64,000 bases of DNA from an uncultured beta proteobacterium (lineage in GTDB: Bacteria; Pseudomonadota; Gammaproteobacteria; Burkholderiales; SG8-39). The notes under the pieces were generated by a model. That model was not told the DNA's origin. It ran no database searches and saw only the letters and a list, made by a program, of their open reading frames with translations. This document shows, piece after piece, positions 8,231-17,131 of this stretch (position 1 is its first letter; every line of letters begins with the position of its first letter). The DNA is taken from assembly GCA_903859155.1 (NCBI GenBank), contig CAIOLO010000032.1, positions 62,001 through 126,000 on the forward strand, written 5' to 3'. The translations under genes and the position numbers were made by a program.

Positions 8231-9097
8231 ATGTCGACACCATCCCTGCAGGGAAAAATTGCGCTGGTCACCGGTGCCGCAAGCCCCATCGGCATCGGCC
8301 GTCACATCGCGCTGGCGCTGATCGCGGCCGGCGCGCGCGTTGCACTGCTCGACCGTAACAGCGACTGGCTGGACCAGACGCTCGCGGAAGCGCACGCACT
8401 GGGCGGCAGCGATTGCGCCATGCCCATCGTCGCCGACATCACCGATCCGGATGCAGCCGCTCACGCGGTGCAGGCGACCATTGACCGCTTCGGCGCGCTG
8501 CATGTGCTGTTCAACAATGCCGGCACCAGCCCGACCGCTGAAGACCTCATGCCCGACGTGCGCGGCCAGGAGACTCATTTCTGGGATATCACGCCGCAGG
8601 CCTGGAGCCGCGTGGTGGCGGTGAATTTCAGCGGTGCATTCTTCATGTCGCGCGCCGCGGTACGACCGATGCTCGAGCAGAAATGGGGTCGCATCGTCAG
8701 CGTAACGACCAGCCTGGACACCATGTATCGCAAGGGCAACGCGCCTTACGGCCCGTCCAAGGCCGGACACGAGGCGCTGCTCGCAACGATGGCGCAGGAA
8801 CTGGAGGGCTCCGGCGTCAGCGCCAATGTGCTGACACCGGGCGGTGGCACCAATACCAACCTGATCCCCAGGAGCGTCCCGGACGCCTATCGGAATGCGC
8901 TGATCAAACCCGAGGTGATGCGCGCACCGGCCGTATGGCTCGCCTCCGCGGAATCCGATGGCTTCAATGGCAAGCGCATCATCGCCGCGCGTTGGGACGA
9001 AAATCTGCCGATCTGGGTGCGCCTGGAAAAATCGGCGGCACCGGCGGCATGGCCGCAACTGGGTGCGCAGTCGGTCAGGCCGGCCCCGGTCGCCTGA
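8231..9097 (+). CDS. Short-chain dehydrogenase/reductase (SDR)
   Basis: A 288-residue classical SDR. The NAD(P) motif is VTGAASPIGIG (13-23), followed by LFNNAG (93-98) and the catalytic Ser161 with YGPSK (Tyr173, Lys177). The start is ATG 8231, where the protein begins MSTPSLQGKIALVTG as usual for the family. It oxidises or reduces an alcohol/ketone; the insertion around 105-120 (DVRGQETHFWD) is longer than in many members. It is transcribed divergently from receptor 3. Confidence 0.9.
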   Translation: MSTPSLQGKIALVTGAASPIGIGRHIALALIAAGARVALLDRNSDWLDQTLAEAHALGGSDCAMPIVADITDPDAAAHAVQATIDRFGALHVLFNNAGTSPTAEDLMPDVRGQETHFWDITPQAWSRVVAVNFSGAFFMSRAAVRPMLEQKWGRIVSVTTSLDTMYRKGNAPYGPSKAGHEALLATMAQELEGSGVSANVLTPGGGTNTNLIPRSVPDAYRNALIKPEVMRAPAVWLASAESDGFNGKRIIAARWDENLPIWVRLEKSAAPAAWPQLGAQSVRPAPVA

Positions 9098-9151
9098 GAC
9101 ATCCCTCGGAGCCTCTCGCCCTCGCGGATCAGGCCGGGCGGGTGCGCCGCA

Positions 9152-10600
9152 TCAGCGGCGTCGCTTGTGCGCGACTTTGCGCGGCGCTTTGGACTGCTGC
9201 TGCGATACCGCGATCGCTTCGCCGGTCTTGCCTTCGAGCTTGGGCACGATATTGTCGGTGATCCATTTCTGGTCCCACCACTCCACCGGCAAAACGGCCA
9301 CCCCGCTCAAATACACGCCATAGTGGAGATGATCTCCGGCGGCCAGGCCGGTCTCACCGGTATTGCCGACAATCTGCCTTTGCTTGATCGGCTCGCCCAC
9401 CTTGACGTTGATGGAACTCAAGTGGCCATAAAGCGAAAACAACCCCAGGCCGTGATCCAGGATGACGGCATTGCCGTAAATACCCAGATCGCCGGCGAAG
9501 GCGACCGCGCCGCTGTTGGCGGCTTCGACCGGATAGTGCTTGGTGACCGACAGGTCATAGCCCAGATGAAAGGCGGTGTCGATCAGCTCGTTGTCGTAGG
9601 TATAGGTCCGCTCATCCGCAAAATTGGCCTCGACTTTGGAGTTGCTCAGTTGGCTGAAGGCGCCGCTCCACAGTATCGACGGCGTGGATCTCCTCGTGAT
9701 CGACACGATCTTGTCTTCGTTTTCCTTCCTGAGTCCCTTGTTGATCCGGATGAAAATTTCCTTTGGCGTGCCCTGCCGCGCATCCACGTCGCTTAACAAG
9801 GGAGCGATTTTCTGCAGGAAATTGTCAGACAGCGCGATGGTGCTCTTCTTGTATTTAACGTTTTTGAGTTCGTAGACGAGCGGCATTTCCCGGGTATTGC
9901 CGGCTTTGTCGGTTGCAACAAGCACGGCTTTGACGTCTGCCGGCACGTTGTAGGGATGGGCAAACAGGGCGACGAAGTGATCCGGATGCTCCTTTATCTG
10001 CCCCTGGAAGCCCGGAAAGTAATAACCGCCGATTCGGATGCCGCTGGTTTTCGTATCCGCCGAGGATTTGTAAACGACCACGCCGACACCGCCGAAGTTG
10101 ACGTAGCGGTCATCGGCGATCAACTCGACGGTCGGCGCAGTGATGTCGATGGTCAGGTTTTTCTGCACCACAGTCTCGTTGCCATGGAAAGAATTCCACC
10201 ACGAGCCATCCTTCGCGCTGATGCGCAGGACCGCGGGTCCCTCGCTGACGTGCAGAACCGCGGGTCCTTCCTTGAGCCCGGACAGTTTGGACGACAAGGC
10301 GACGATGATTTTCTTCTCCGCCACCGGCTGGGCGTACTGCTCGGAGGCCAGCGTGTGCTCGGTGCCGCCGGCCGAGAGCGTTGCAGTGACCGACTTCAAA
10401 CCGACGCCACCATCAGTGACAGCAATCTCCACGGGGCCCAGGCCAAGCGCGTCGGAGTCCGGGGTGAGCGTGATCTGCGGCGCCTCCCGCTCGAACAGCG
10501 GCCACAGGTAGTACGCACCACCCAGAAGGCCGATAACGATCATCAGCAAAGTTATCGCCGGGATACTTCTCCTGCGTCGGTCGGAATCCAAAGTGCTCAT
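9152..10600 (-). CDS. M23 (LytM) family metallopeptidase, membrane-anchored
   Basis: A 482-residue envelope protein. A transmembrane helix (about 14-36, ITLLMIVIGLLGGAYYLW) anchors a large periplasmic region with beta-rich, Ig-like composition. The C-terminal M23 domain spans about 345-440. Zinc ligands are visible as HLGYD (His345, Asp349) and HLHYG (His424, His426), so it should be an active peptidoglycan endopeptidase. The last 15 residues are Lys/Arg-rich. It converges with the SDR gene and has no catabolic link. Confidence 0.9.
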   Translation of the reverse strand: MSTLDSDRRRRSIPAITLLMIVIGLLGGAYYLWPLFEREAPQITLTPDSDALGLGPVEIAVTDGGVGLKSVTATLSAGGTEHTLASEQYAQPVAEKKIIVALSSKLSGLKEGPAVLHVSEGPAVLRISAKDGSWWNSFHGNETVVQKNLTIDITAPTVELIADDRYVNFGGVGVVVYKSSADTKTSGIRIGGYYFPGFQGQIKEHPDHFVALFAHPYNVPADVKAVLVATDKAGNTREMPLVYELKNVKYKKSTIALSDNFLQKIAPLLSDVDARQGTPKEIFIRINKGLRKENEDKIVSITRRSTPSILWSGAFSQLSNSKVEANFADERTYTYDNELIDTAFHLGYDLSVTKHYPVEAANSGAVAFAGDLGIYGNAVILDHGLGLFSLYGHLSSINVKVGEPIKQRQIVGNTGETGLAAGDHLHYGVYLSGVAVLPVEWWDQKWITDNIVPKLEGKTGEAIAVSQQQSKAPRKVAHKRRR

Positions 10601-10798
10601 GTTGGTAGGTCAGATAAAAGAATGAAAAATCCAGCCCCGATTATCGCTCGAATGCCGGACCATGGAATTTATTCTGCAAATCGCTGGCGCAAGGCGTGCC
10701 GTCGAACAGTCGCAATCATCGATTGACAAACGCAGGCATCGCGAACGCACGCGGAGACTATTGCGAACCCGAGAAAGTGACGCTTGCCGACTTGAGCA

Positions 10799-11911
10799 TC
10801 ATTGATCTGCGCTGGCGACGCAATTTCGTCCGTTGCGCTTGGCGGCATAGACACCCCGGTCCGCAGCCTTCATCAGATCCTCCAACGCCTTCATCGCCTC
10901 GGTGCGCACAGCAACGCCGATGCTGATGCTGCCGCGCCACTCACCGGCCCCGGCAGTAACGCGAAGTGCAGCGACATCCTTGCGTATCGCCTCGGCCAGC
11001 CTCATCGCGCCCTCCAGTGGAGTGCGGGCGCAAATGATAAGGAACTCGTCGCCGCCCAGCCGGCAGACGGTGTCGTCTGTGCGCAACGATTCCTTCAGCT
11101 GCCTGGCTAAAGTGCGCAGCACCGCATCCCCGGCGTCATGACCATGGGTGTCGTTGATCCGCTTGAATCCGTCGGCATCGACCATCATGCAGGCAAGCGG
11201 CGTTCCGTCGCGCGCGGCGGCATCCCAATCCATGGCAAATCGGTAAAGCGCGTAACGGCGGTTGGGCAAGCCGGTCAGGGTATCGGTGCTGGCGAGATCC
11301 TCCAGTCGCTGATTGACATCAGTGAGGGCCTGGGTGCGTTCGGTCACACGCGCTTCCAGCGTTTTGTTCAATTGCACCAGTTCCCGATTACGCTCCGATA
11401 CCTGGTGAAACAATCCGTTCAGCGCCGCCAGCAGCGTATCGGTGGCGATGTCCCTGGAAATCGCCCCTTCCAAATAAGCGACCCCGGGCGCGCAGCCGGC
11501 CTGGATCGAGGCGATCTGTCTGGCCATGGACTGGTCAACCCCGAGAATGTGGTGTGCCAACCAGTGCGTCAGGAACTGCAGAAGTGACTTCGCCGCACCG
11601 CGATTATTTTCGCAGACGCTGCCGTGCAGTTGTGTCACCTCGTCGAGAAAGCTGCGATGGCACTGTCGATGCTGTTCGATATAGCGCGGGTCCAGGCGCA
11701 TCGTCTTCATCAAGGTCTCTTCCTCGGCAAAGTGATACCTGGAGTAGTCGGCAAGTTCGACAAATACCGCTTCCAACTCCGGCGTGGATACGCCCTCCTG
11801 CCCCATGACCAGAGCGCCAAACCGGTTGATGAGATTCACCAGACGGTGGTGCTGCTCATCGACATCTTTCAATCCGGTCAGATAGCAGCTATTCCACTGA
11901 AACGCGTCCAT
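10799..11911 (-). CDS. Bacteriohemerythrin-GGDEF fusion, predicted diguanylate cyclase
   Basis: A 370-residue soluble sensor. Residues 1-135 are a bacteriohemerythrin domain with the di-iron ligand pattern: His in DEQHH (21/22), YHFAEEE (His60, Glu64), EQHRQCH (81/85), HWLAHH (116-121) and Asp126. A helical linker follows, then a GGDEF domain with an intact GGDEF motif at 286-290. Expected role: c-di-GMP synthesis controlled by oxygen or redox state. ATG 11911 has GAGGTG upstream; the GTG at 11938 has no site. The flanks offer no partner gene. Confidence 0.93.
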   Translation of the reverse strand: MDAFQWNSCYLTGLKDVDEQHHRLVNLINRFGALVMGQEGVSTPELEAVFVELADYSRYHFAEEETLMKTMRLDPRYIEQHRQCHRSFLDEVTQLHGSVCENNRGAAKSLLQFLTHWLAHHILGVDQSMARQIASIQAGCAPGVAYLEGAISRDIATDTLLAALNGLFHQVSERNRELVQLNKTLEARVTERTQALTDVNQRLEDLASTDTLTGLPNRRYALYRFAMDWDAAARDGTPLACMMVDADGFKRINDTHGHDAGDAVLRTLARQLKESLRTDDTVCRLGGDEFLIICARTPLEGAMRLAEAIRKDVAALRVTAGAGEWRGSISIGVAVRTEAMKALEDLMKAADRGVYAAKRNGRNCVASADQ

Positions 11912-12092
11912 GCTTTTCACCTCGTAATCGGCCGGCACTGCTTTGCGCCTCCCCAGGTCAAGGACCGGGGCATTGCCGGAAAACGACGTCTTGAGAACTC
12001 ATGGCCGCGAGCGGCTGGCGCAGGGCAAGCGGCCAAGGAGCAGGCGTCTCCTCGCCGTTTGCGCCCTCCGGGCGCTATAACCCACCGGCGAG

Positions 12093-13037
12093 CTAGCTCC
12101 AGGGATCTAACGGCCAGACGCCGATTTCCTTGAGCGTGGCCACCAGCGCCTGTTTCTCGCCAGGGCCAAGCGGAAGGTTGGGTTGCCTTGGATTCCCCAA
12201 CCGCAAGCCCTGCATCTCCAACAGCGCCTTCACCGCGGCGTGCATCTTGTATCGCTTGATGGTGATCAACAGTTCCGACACCTGATACTGCAACGGCCGG
12301 GCCTCCAGGAAGGCGCCTTTTTCGCAGAGTTCGTAAAGTCGTCTAACCAGGTCCGGAAAGAGCAGATTGAGAACCGAGAACGACCCGATGCCGCCCACGC
12401 ACATGGTCTGAACCAGGTGTTCTATTCCCCCGAAAACCGCAAACTTCCTCGGCAGCATCGAGGTCCGCCTGGCCACGTCAACGAAATATTCCGTGTTCCA
12501 GCTGGCCTCCTTGATGCCTGCCAGATGCTGGTATTGCGAGGCCAGTTCAAAAATGACCTGGGGTGAAATCTGCGCCTGCGATCCATAATATGAGCCCGCC
12601 GGGTTGTACATGAACAGCGGCAGGTCCACGGTGTTGAGGAGCCTTTCGTAGTGGGCCTTGATGCCGGCGGGCGTGGGTCCCCAGTTGTACGGGATGGTGC
12701 AGACAATGGCATCGGCGCCTGCATCGCGCGCGTGCCTGGCAAAGGCCACCGCGTTGTCGGTTCCCGGCGCGCTGACATGTGCGATAACCGGGAGCCTTCC
12801 GTTGTTATGGTCAATCACCGTTTCCAACGCCTTCTTTCTCTCCGCTTCCGACATCTCGAGCGCTTCGCTGACATGCATCGGGTACGCAAGCACATCGGCG
12901 GCCTTGCGCCTGATGAAGAAGTCCACCTGCTCCCGCAAAGGTCCGGGGTCGAACTCGTTGGCGGAGTTGAAGGGGGTCAGAGGGATGCCGACGATCCCTT
13001 TCCATTCTGTGGGTTTCATTTTTTGCTTGATCTCCAT
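12093..13037 (-). CDS. Dihydrodipicolinate synthase/N-acetylneuraminate lyase family aldolase
   Basis: A class I aldolase of 314 residues. The Schiff-base lysine is in GIKEAS (Lys176) and the conserved Tyr in MYNPAG (Tyr144). The usual GxT/S glycine loop is altered to YPMHVSEAL, so the substrate is unlikely to be that of true DapA. The start may be ATG 13037 or ATG 13019 (six codons later); a GGAG lies 12 bases before the second. Only 16 bp separate it from the amidohydrolase gene upstream, so the two are probably one transcript: hydrolase, then retro-aldol cleavage of a pyruvate-yielding compound (inference). Confidence 0.88.
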   Translation of the reverse strand: MEIKQKMKPTEWKGIVGIPLTPFNSANEFDPGPLREQVDFFIRRKAADVLAYPMHVSEALEMSEAERKKALETVIDHNNGRLPVIAHVSAPGTDNAVAFARHARDAGADAIVCTIPYNWGPTPAGIKAHYERLLNTVDLPLFMYNPAGSYYGSQAQISPQVIFELASQYQHLAGIKEASWNTEYFVDVARRTSMLPRKFAVFGGIEHLVQTMCVGGIGSFSVLNLLFPDLVRRLYELCEKGAFLEARPLQYQVSELLITIKRYKMHAAVKALLEMQGLRLGNPRQPNLPLGPGEKQALVATLKEIGVWPLDPWS

Positions 13038-13053
13038 CGTCGAAAATAAATAA

Positions 13054-14178
13054 TCAAATGAATTGCGGGAAAAGTTTTACCGCATTGCCGCGATTGATCG
13101 CCGCAAGTTCGGTCGCGTTGAAGCCATAATCCACCAGGCCCTTGCCGATTTCCCTGGAACTGCGGTAGGGGAAATCGGTGCCGAACAGTATCTGGCTCAC
13201 TTTCACCAGGCGCGTCAGCGACGACAGCGCCCCCGGATGCGCGGCCTGCGCCACTTCGTAATAAAACCGGCGCAATTCGGCCAGCACGCCTTTGGGAAAC
13301 TTGTTCTTGAATTCGGCGCGCGCGGCCAGGCGCGTGAAGCGCTCGACGATGAAGGGCATGGTGCCCCCGCCATGCGAAAAAATGAAACGCACGCCGGGAT
13401 AGCGCACCGCGGTGCCGCCGAACACCACGCTGGCGATGGCACGGGTGGTGTCGGTGCAGAATTCGATGGTGGCACCGGGCACGTTGGGAATCGGGCTTTT
13501 CAGCGTGCGCGGTTCGTGCGGATGGCAGTACAGGACGGCCTTGCGCCGGTTGAGTTCCTCGTAGACCGGCGCAAAGGCGGCATCGCCCAGGTACTGCATG
13601 CCGTAGCTGGTGCGGATGTCGACGCCGTCGAGCCCGAGCACATCCAGTGCATACTCGATCTCCTTCAGCGTCGCCTTCACATCCGGCATCGGCAGGGTGG
13701 CGAAGTGCCCGAACCGTCCCGGATAATCGCGCCGCAGGTTGGCCGCGTACTCATTGCATTCACGCGCAACACGCACCTTCTGCGGGTGCGCCGCGATGGC
13801 CGCGCCCGAGGTCACGGTGGTGATCGCCGTCCGGGTGCCGCCCTCGTCCATGGTCTCGATGGCAACGGCGGGGCTCCAGCCCTTGTAGACCTCGTTGCGC
13901 CAATGGTTCTCCCCGGCAAGACCGAGCGACTCCATGGCTTTGATATAGACGGCCGGCGCGATGTGGTGATGGACGTCGATGCGCCGGGGCGAGGGCTTGG
14001 GCGTGCGCTTGGCCTTGGACGAACCCTTTGAAGACGCCTTGCTCGCGGCGCCGGCGCGCTTTGCGGCGGCCTCGCGCACCGCGAATGCGGCACGGGTACC
14101 GGGCAGCGGCGGGCAGCACGAACACCACATGCCGCCATGCCAGGGATTGGTAACGGGAGTCATCAGGGAGGGCTGCAT
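13054..14178 (-). CDS. Metal-dependent amidohydrolase, ACMSD-like (amidohydrolase_2)
   Basis: A 374-residue TIM-barrel hydrolase/decarboxylase. Metal-site motifs are DVHHHIAP (70-72), LYCHPHEP, FSHGGGTMPF and the terminal GTDFPY. The family includes aminocarboxymuconate-semialdehyde, gamma-resorcylate and 4-oxalomesaconate-acting enzymes. Residues 1-65 are an unusual leader: a Cys-containing WCSCCPPLPG patch followed by a Lys/Ser/Ala-rich stretch, not a standard signal peptide. The first residues are uncertain. It is co-directional with the DapA-like gene 16 bp downstream. Confidence 0.88.
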   Translation of the reverse strand: MQPSLMTPVTNPWHGGMWCSCCPPLPGTRAAFAVREAAAKRAGAASKASSKGSSKAKRTPKPSPRRIDVHHHIAPAVYIKAMESLGLAGENHWRNEVYKGWSPAVAIETMDEGGTRTAITTVTSGAAIAAHPQKVRVARECNEYAANLRRDYPGRFGHFATLPMPDVKATLKEIEYALDVLGLDGVDIRTSYGMQYLGDAAFAPVYEELNRRKAVLYCHPHEPRTLKSPIPNVPGATIEFCTDTTRAIASVVFGGTAVRYPGVRFIFSHGGGTMPFIVERFTRLAARAEFKNKFPKGVLAELRRFYYEVAQAAHPGALSSLTRLVKVSQILFGTDFPYRSSREIGKGLVDYGFNATELAAINRGNAVKLFPQFI

Positions 14179-14295
14179 GGAATCACCTATTCAGGATTAA
14201 GGGACGCAACAGCGGACAAAATATCACAGGGTCTCGATAGCCGGTTGACCGCCCTCGCCGCGCGGCCGGCACCCTGGGCGGCGTGCCGGCCGTGG

Positions 14296-16059
14296 TCATT
14301 TGCCGTTATTCGTTGCCGACCCCGCGCGCTGCGCCCACCAGCGCCGCAGGTGCTCGCTCACCGGCGCAGCCTGACGGATCTGCGGATATGAAAACTCGGG
14401 GGCGCCGCCTTTCTTCGCCTCGCGAAAATCGCGCAGTTCCCATTCGCGCACCAGCGCATCGGCCTTCCTGAATGCCTCCTCGAATGATCCGCTCGAGGGC
14501 AGCGACTCCTTGAAATAGGCGCGACCGAAGTAGGTGAAGTCACGATCATCCTCGCAGCCGAAAGACGGCCGATCCTGGCGCGCCGCGGCAATCACCAGGG
14601 TGTGTTCATCCTTGAGGGGCTCGATGAAGCCGCCCGCATAGCAGGCCGATATGACGACCACCTTCCAGACAATTCCCGACTCCCGCAGCAGTTCACCGAG
14701 ATCTCGCGCCGGCAGGCTGCGCAGGCCCATGTTGTTCTGGCTGAGCAGCAACTCATGCTCGCGGGAGCCGTGGCTGGTGAGGAACAGGAACAGAATGTCC
14801 TGCTCACGATCCATTTTTGCCGCAATCGCCTTGAGCGATTCGCGAATGCTGGTGATCGTGGCCATGGGCATCTGCGTGACCGTGGTGCGGCTGTTGACCA
14901 GCGCCAGCGAGCGGTTGCGCGTGCCGAATCCGCTGTCGAACTGATCGCGGACAAATGCCGCCTCGCGGCGGAACACCTCCTGGCTGCCGTCGCCGCCCAC
15001 AGCCAGCATGTACATGTTGATGCGCCCCGGATCGCGCGGCGCCAGGCTGCCGAGCGCGCGCTCAAGAATCGATTGCTGCGAATACAGCGCGAGTTCCACA
15101 TTGCGCATCGCCAGTTGTCGCGCCGCCTCGTCCTCGAACCTGCCCTCGCGCCAGATGCCCCGGTCTTCGCTGCGGCCGTCGTCGCGCGGCCTGGCGTAGC
15201 TGAGCACGCCCTCCCCCTCGTACTGGCCGTTGGCAAAGCCGCCGCTGTACTCGTCGCCATTGGCCAGGCGCAGGCTGCCCTTGCCATGAAAGCGCCAGGC
15301 CTTGAACTCGCCTTCGTAGGCGAAACCGGTTTTGCCGCGCAGGCGGCCGCGGCCGTTCAATTCGCCGTTGCTGTAATTCCCCTCGAAGACATTGCCCTCG
15401 GCATCGGTAAAGGTGCCCGGACCGTTGCTGCGCCAGCGCAAGAAGCGGCCCTCGTGAAAAGAGCCATCCGCTCGCGTATAGATGCCCTTGCCGGTGAAAT
15501 CCCCGTCGACGAACCCTCCCTCGAAGCTCTCCCCCTCGCCGGTTTCCAGGCGGCCTTCGCCCGAGAAATGTCCCTTGGCGAATTCGCCACGGTACTTGCG
15601 CCCGTCCTTGTAGGTCAGCGTGCCGCGACCGTGGTATTCGCCGTTTTCGAAGTCGCCCTGATAGACATCGCCGTTGGCCAGTTCGAGGCGGCCACGGCCG
15701 TGAAACAGGTCGCGTTTGAAATCGCCCGCGTAGACCGCCCCGTCGCGCGTCTCCAGGCGGCCCAGGCCGTCCATGACGCCATTGCGGAATTCGCCTTCGT
15801 AGATATCGCCGTTGCGATAGCGCATCACGCCCTGGCCTGATATCAGGCCTTCGTTCAACTCACCCTGGTAGCGCGCGCCGTTGCTCCATTCGATGCGGCC
15901 CTTGCCATGCAGCTTGCCGTCCCTGAGCGTGCCGAAATAGCGCCCACCGTCGGAGGTCAAGGCATCCGGCCGAATCTCCTGCGCGCCAACCAGGACCGGC
16001 CAGGCAACCCACAGCGCCGCCAGCGCCGCGACGCATCGCAGGCGAACGCTTACCCGCAT
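14296..16059 (-). CDS. Secreted MORN-repeat protein with C13 (legumain/caspase-fold) protease domain
   Basis: A 587-residue protein. Signal peptide about 1-27 (cleavage near VGAQ-E). Residues 41-293 hold eleven consecutive 23-residue MORN repeats (pattern YxGxFxxGxxHGxGxLxxxNG). The C-terminal part, about 340-560, carries TSHGS (His430) and ISACYAGG (Cys473), the dyad arrangement of peptidase family C13. Both catalytic residues are present. ATG 16059 has GGGAG ten bases upstream. It begins 4 bp after the end of the decarboxylase-like gene, hence likely translational coupling. MORN repeats often bind membranes or lipids, and here the location would be periplasmic. The target is unknown. Confidence 0.88.
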   Translation of the reverse strand: MRVSVRLRCVAALAALWVAWPVLVGAQEIRPDALTSDGGRYFGTLRDGKLHGKGRIEWSNGARYQGELNEGLISGQGVMRYRNGDIYEGEFRNGVMDGLGRLETRDGAVYAGDFKRDLFHGRGRLELANGDVYQGDFENGEYHGRGTLTYKDGRKYRGEFAKGHFSGEGRLETGEGESFEGGFVDGDFTGKGIYTRADGSFHEGRFLRWRSNGPGTFTDAEGNVFEGNYSNGELNGRGRLRGKTGFAYEGEFKAWRFHGKGSLRLANGDEYSGGFANGQYEGEGVLSYARPRDDGRSEDRGIWREGRFEDEAARQLAMRNVELALYSQQSILERALGSLAPRDPGRINMYMLAVGGDGSQEVFRREAAFVRDQFDSGFGTRNRSLALVNSRTTVTQMPMATITSIRESLKAIAAKMDREQDILFLFLTSHGSREHELLLSQNNMGLRSLPARDLGELLRESGIVWKVVVISACYAGGFIEPLKDEHTLVIAAARQDRPSFGCEDDRDFTYFGRAYFKESLPSSGSFEEAFRKADALVREWELRDFREAKKGGAPEFSYPQIRQAAPVSEHLRRWWAQRAGSATNNGK

Positions 16060-16063
16060 GAAC

Positions 16064-17041
16064 TCAGTCTCCCACTGGCACGAACAGCGATTCAATCGCC
16101 GGCGCCCTGGCAATCAGCCCCTGCTCGGCCATATAGTCGACCAGCGCCTGCAGCGTCTTGCGGTTGCCCTCGATGCCATAAGGCCAGTAATCGTCGCCGA
16201 ACACTTCGTTGATTTCGGCCACGTCGCACGACAGCCACGGCAGCATGTAGCGCAGCGTGCCGGCACGCAGGCGGTCGATGGCGCGCTTTTTGGACGCGTT
16301 GAACGCATCGAACAGGCTCTTGGCGATAAACGGATGCTCCTCGTGCAACGCGCGGCGTATCACCACCAGGTGCATGATCGGGAAGATGCCGGTGCGATGG
16401 TAGTAATCTTTCTCGATGCTGCGATAGTCCGGAAACAGGCGCCGGATGCGCGGGTTGTGGCGCATTGAATGCGGAATCGCCGTGCCGATCATGGCGTCGA
16501 TCTCGCCCTGGTCGATCAGGTCGCTGAGCGAACGCCCGGCCGGATCGGTCGATACGCGCGCCGGCCGCACCATCGGCACGACCGAAGGCTCGCCGTGGTT
16601 GCCGGCGTGATTGGCCGCGCCCTGCACCCAATCGATGGTGGACAGGTCCACGCCATAGTCGTGCTGCAGATGCCCGCGCTGCCACACTGCGGCGGTCATC
16701 GTATACAGGGGCACACCGATGCGCCTGCCCTCGAAATCCTTCGGAGACTGAATTCCCGAGTCGAGGTTGAAACTCATGAAGCCGTGCCGGAACATGCGCG
16801 AGGGAAACACCGGAATCGCCACCAGAGGGCAGTTGCCGGCGCACAGGTGGCTGATGTACTCAGAACTCGACATCTCGGCGACGTCAAATTCCTGGCGCGC
16901 GCCCATGCGGTCGAAAATATCGCGCACCGAATCCATGGCGACATATTTGAGGTCGATGCCCTCGGGCTCGACTTCGCCCGTATAGAGGGAAAGCATGCGG
17001 TCGTAGAGACCGCTGGCAAAGGTCACCGGAATTTTTGTCAT
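16064..17041 (-). CDS. 4,5-dihydroxyphthalate decarboxylase-like / substrate-binding-fold protein
   Basis: A 325-residue protein without a signal peptide, of the periplasmic-binding fold group that includes 4,5-dihydroxyphthalate decarboxylase (Pht5). Conserved-looking segments are EMSSSEYISH, IPVFPSRMFRHG, RIGVPLYTMTAAVWQRG and TGIFPIMHLVVIR. Absence of export and position among catabolic enzymes favour a cytoplasmic decarboxylase over an ABC receptor. ATG 17041 is the start; the ten residues before it look non-native. It lies 90 bp after the ThDP gene and 4 bp before the MORN-C13 gene. Confidence 0.72.
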   Translation of the reverse strand: MTKIPVTFASGLYDRMLSLYTGEVEPEGIDLKYVAMDSVRDIFDRMGARQEFDVAEMSSSEYISHLCAGNCPLVAIPVFPSRMFRHGFMSFNLDSGIQSPKDFEGRRIGVPLYTMTAAVWQRGHLQHDYGVDLSTIDWVQGAANHAGNHGEPSVVPMVRPARVSTDPAGRSLSDLIDQGEIDAMIGTAIPHSMRHNPRIRRLFPDYRSIEKDYYHRTGIFPIMHLVVIRRALHEEHPFIAKSLFDAFNASKKRAIDRLRAGTLRYMLPWLSCDVAEINEVFGDDYWPYGIEGNRKTLQALVDYMAEQGLIARAPAIESLFVPVGD

Positions 17042-17131
17042 AGATTTATCCGCCAGAAAATCGAACCCCAAAAGGGGCGGCGCTTCGGCCGCGCTTCCCC
17101 GACAAATCGACCAGCCTGTGCGGAACCCGCC

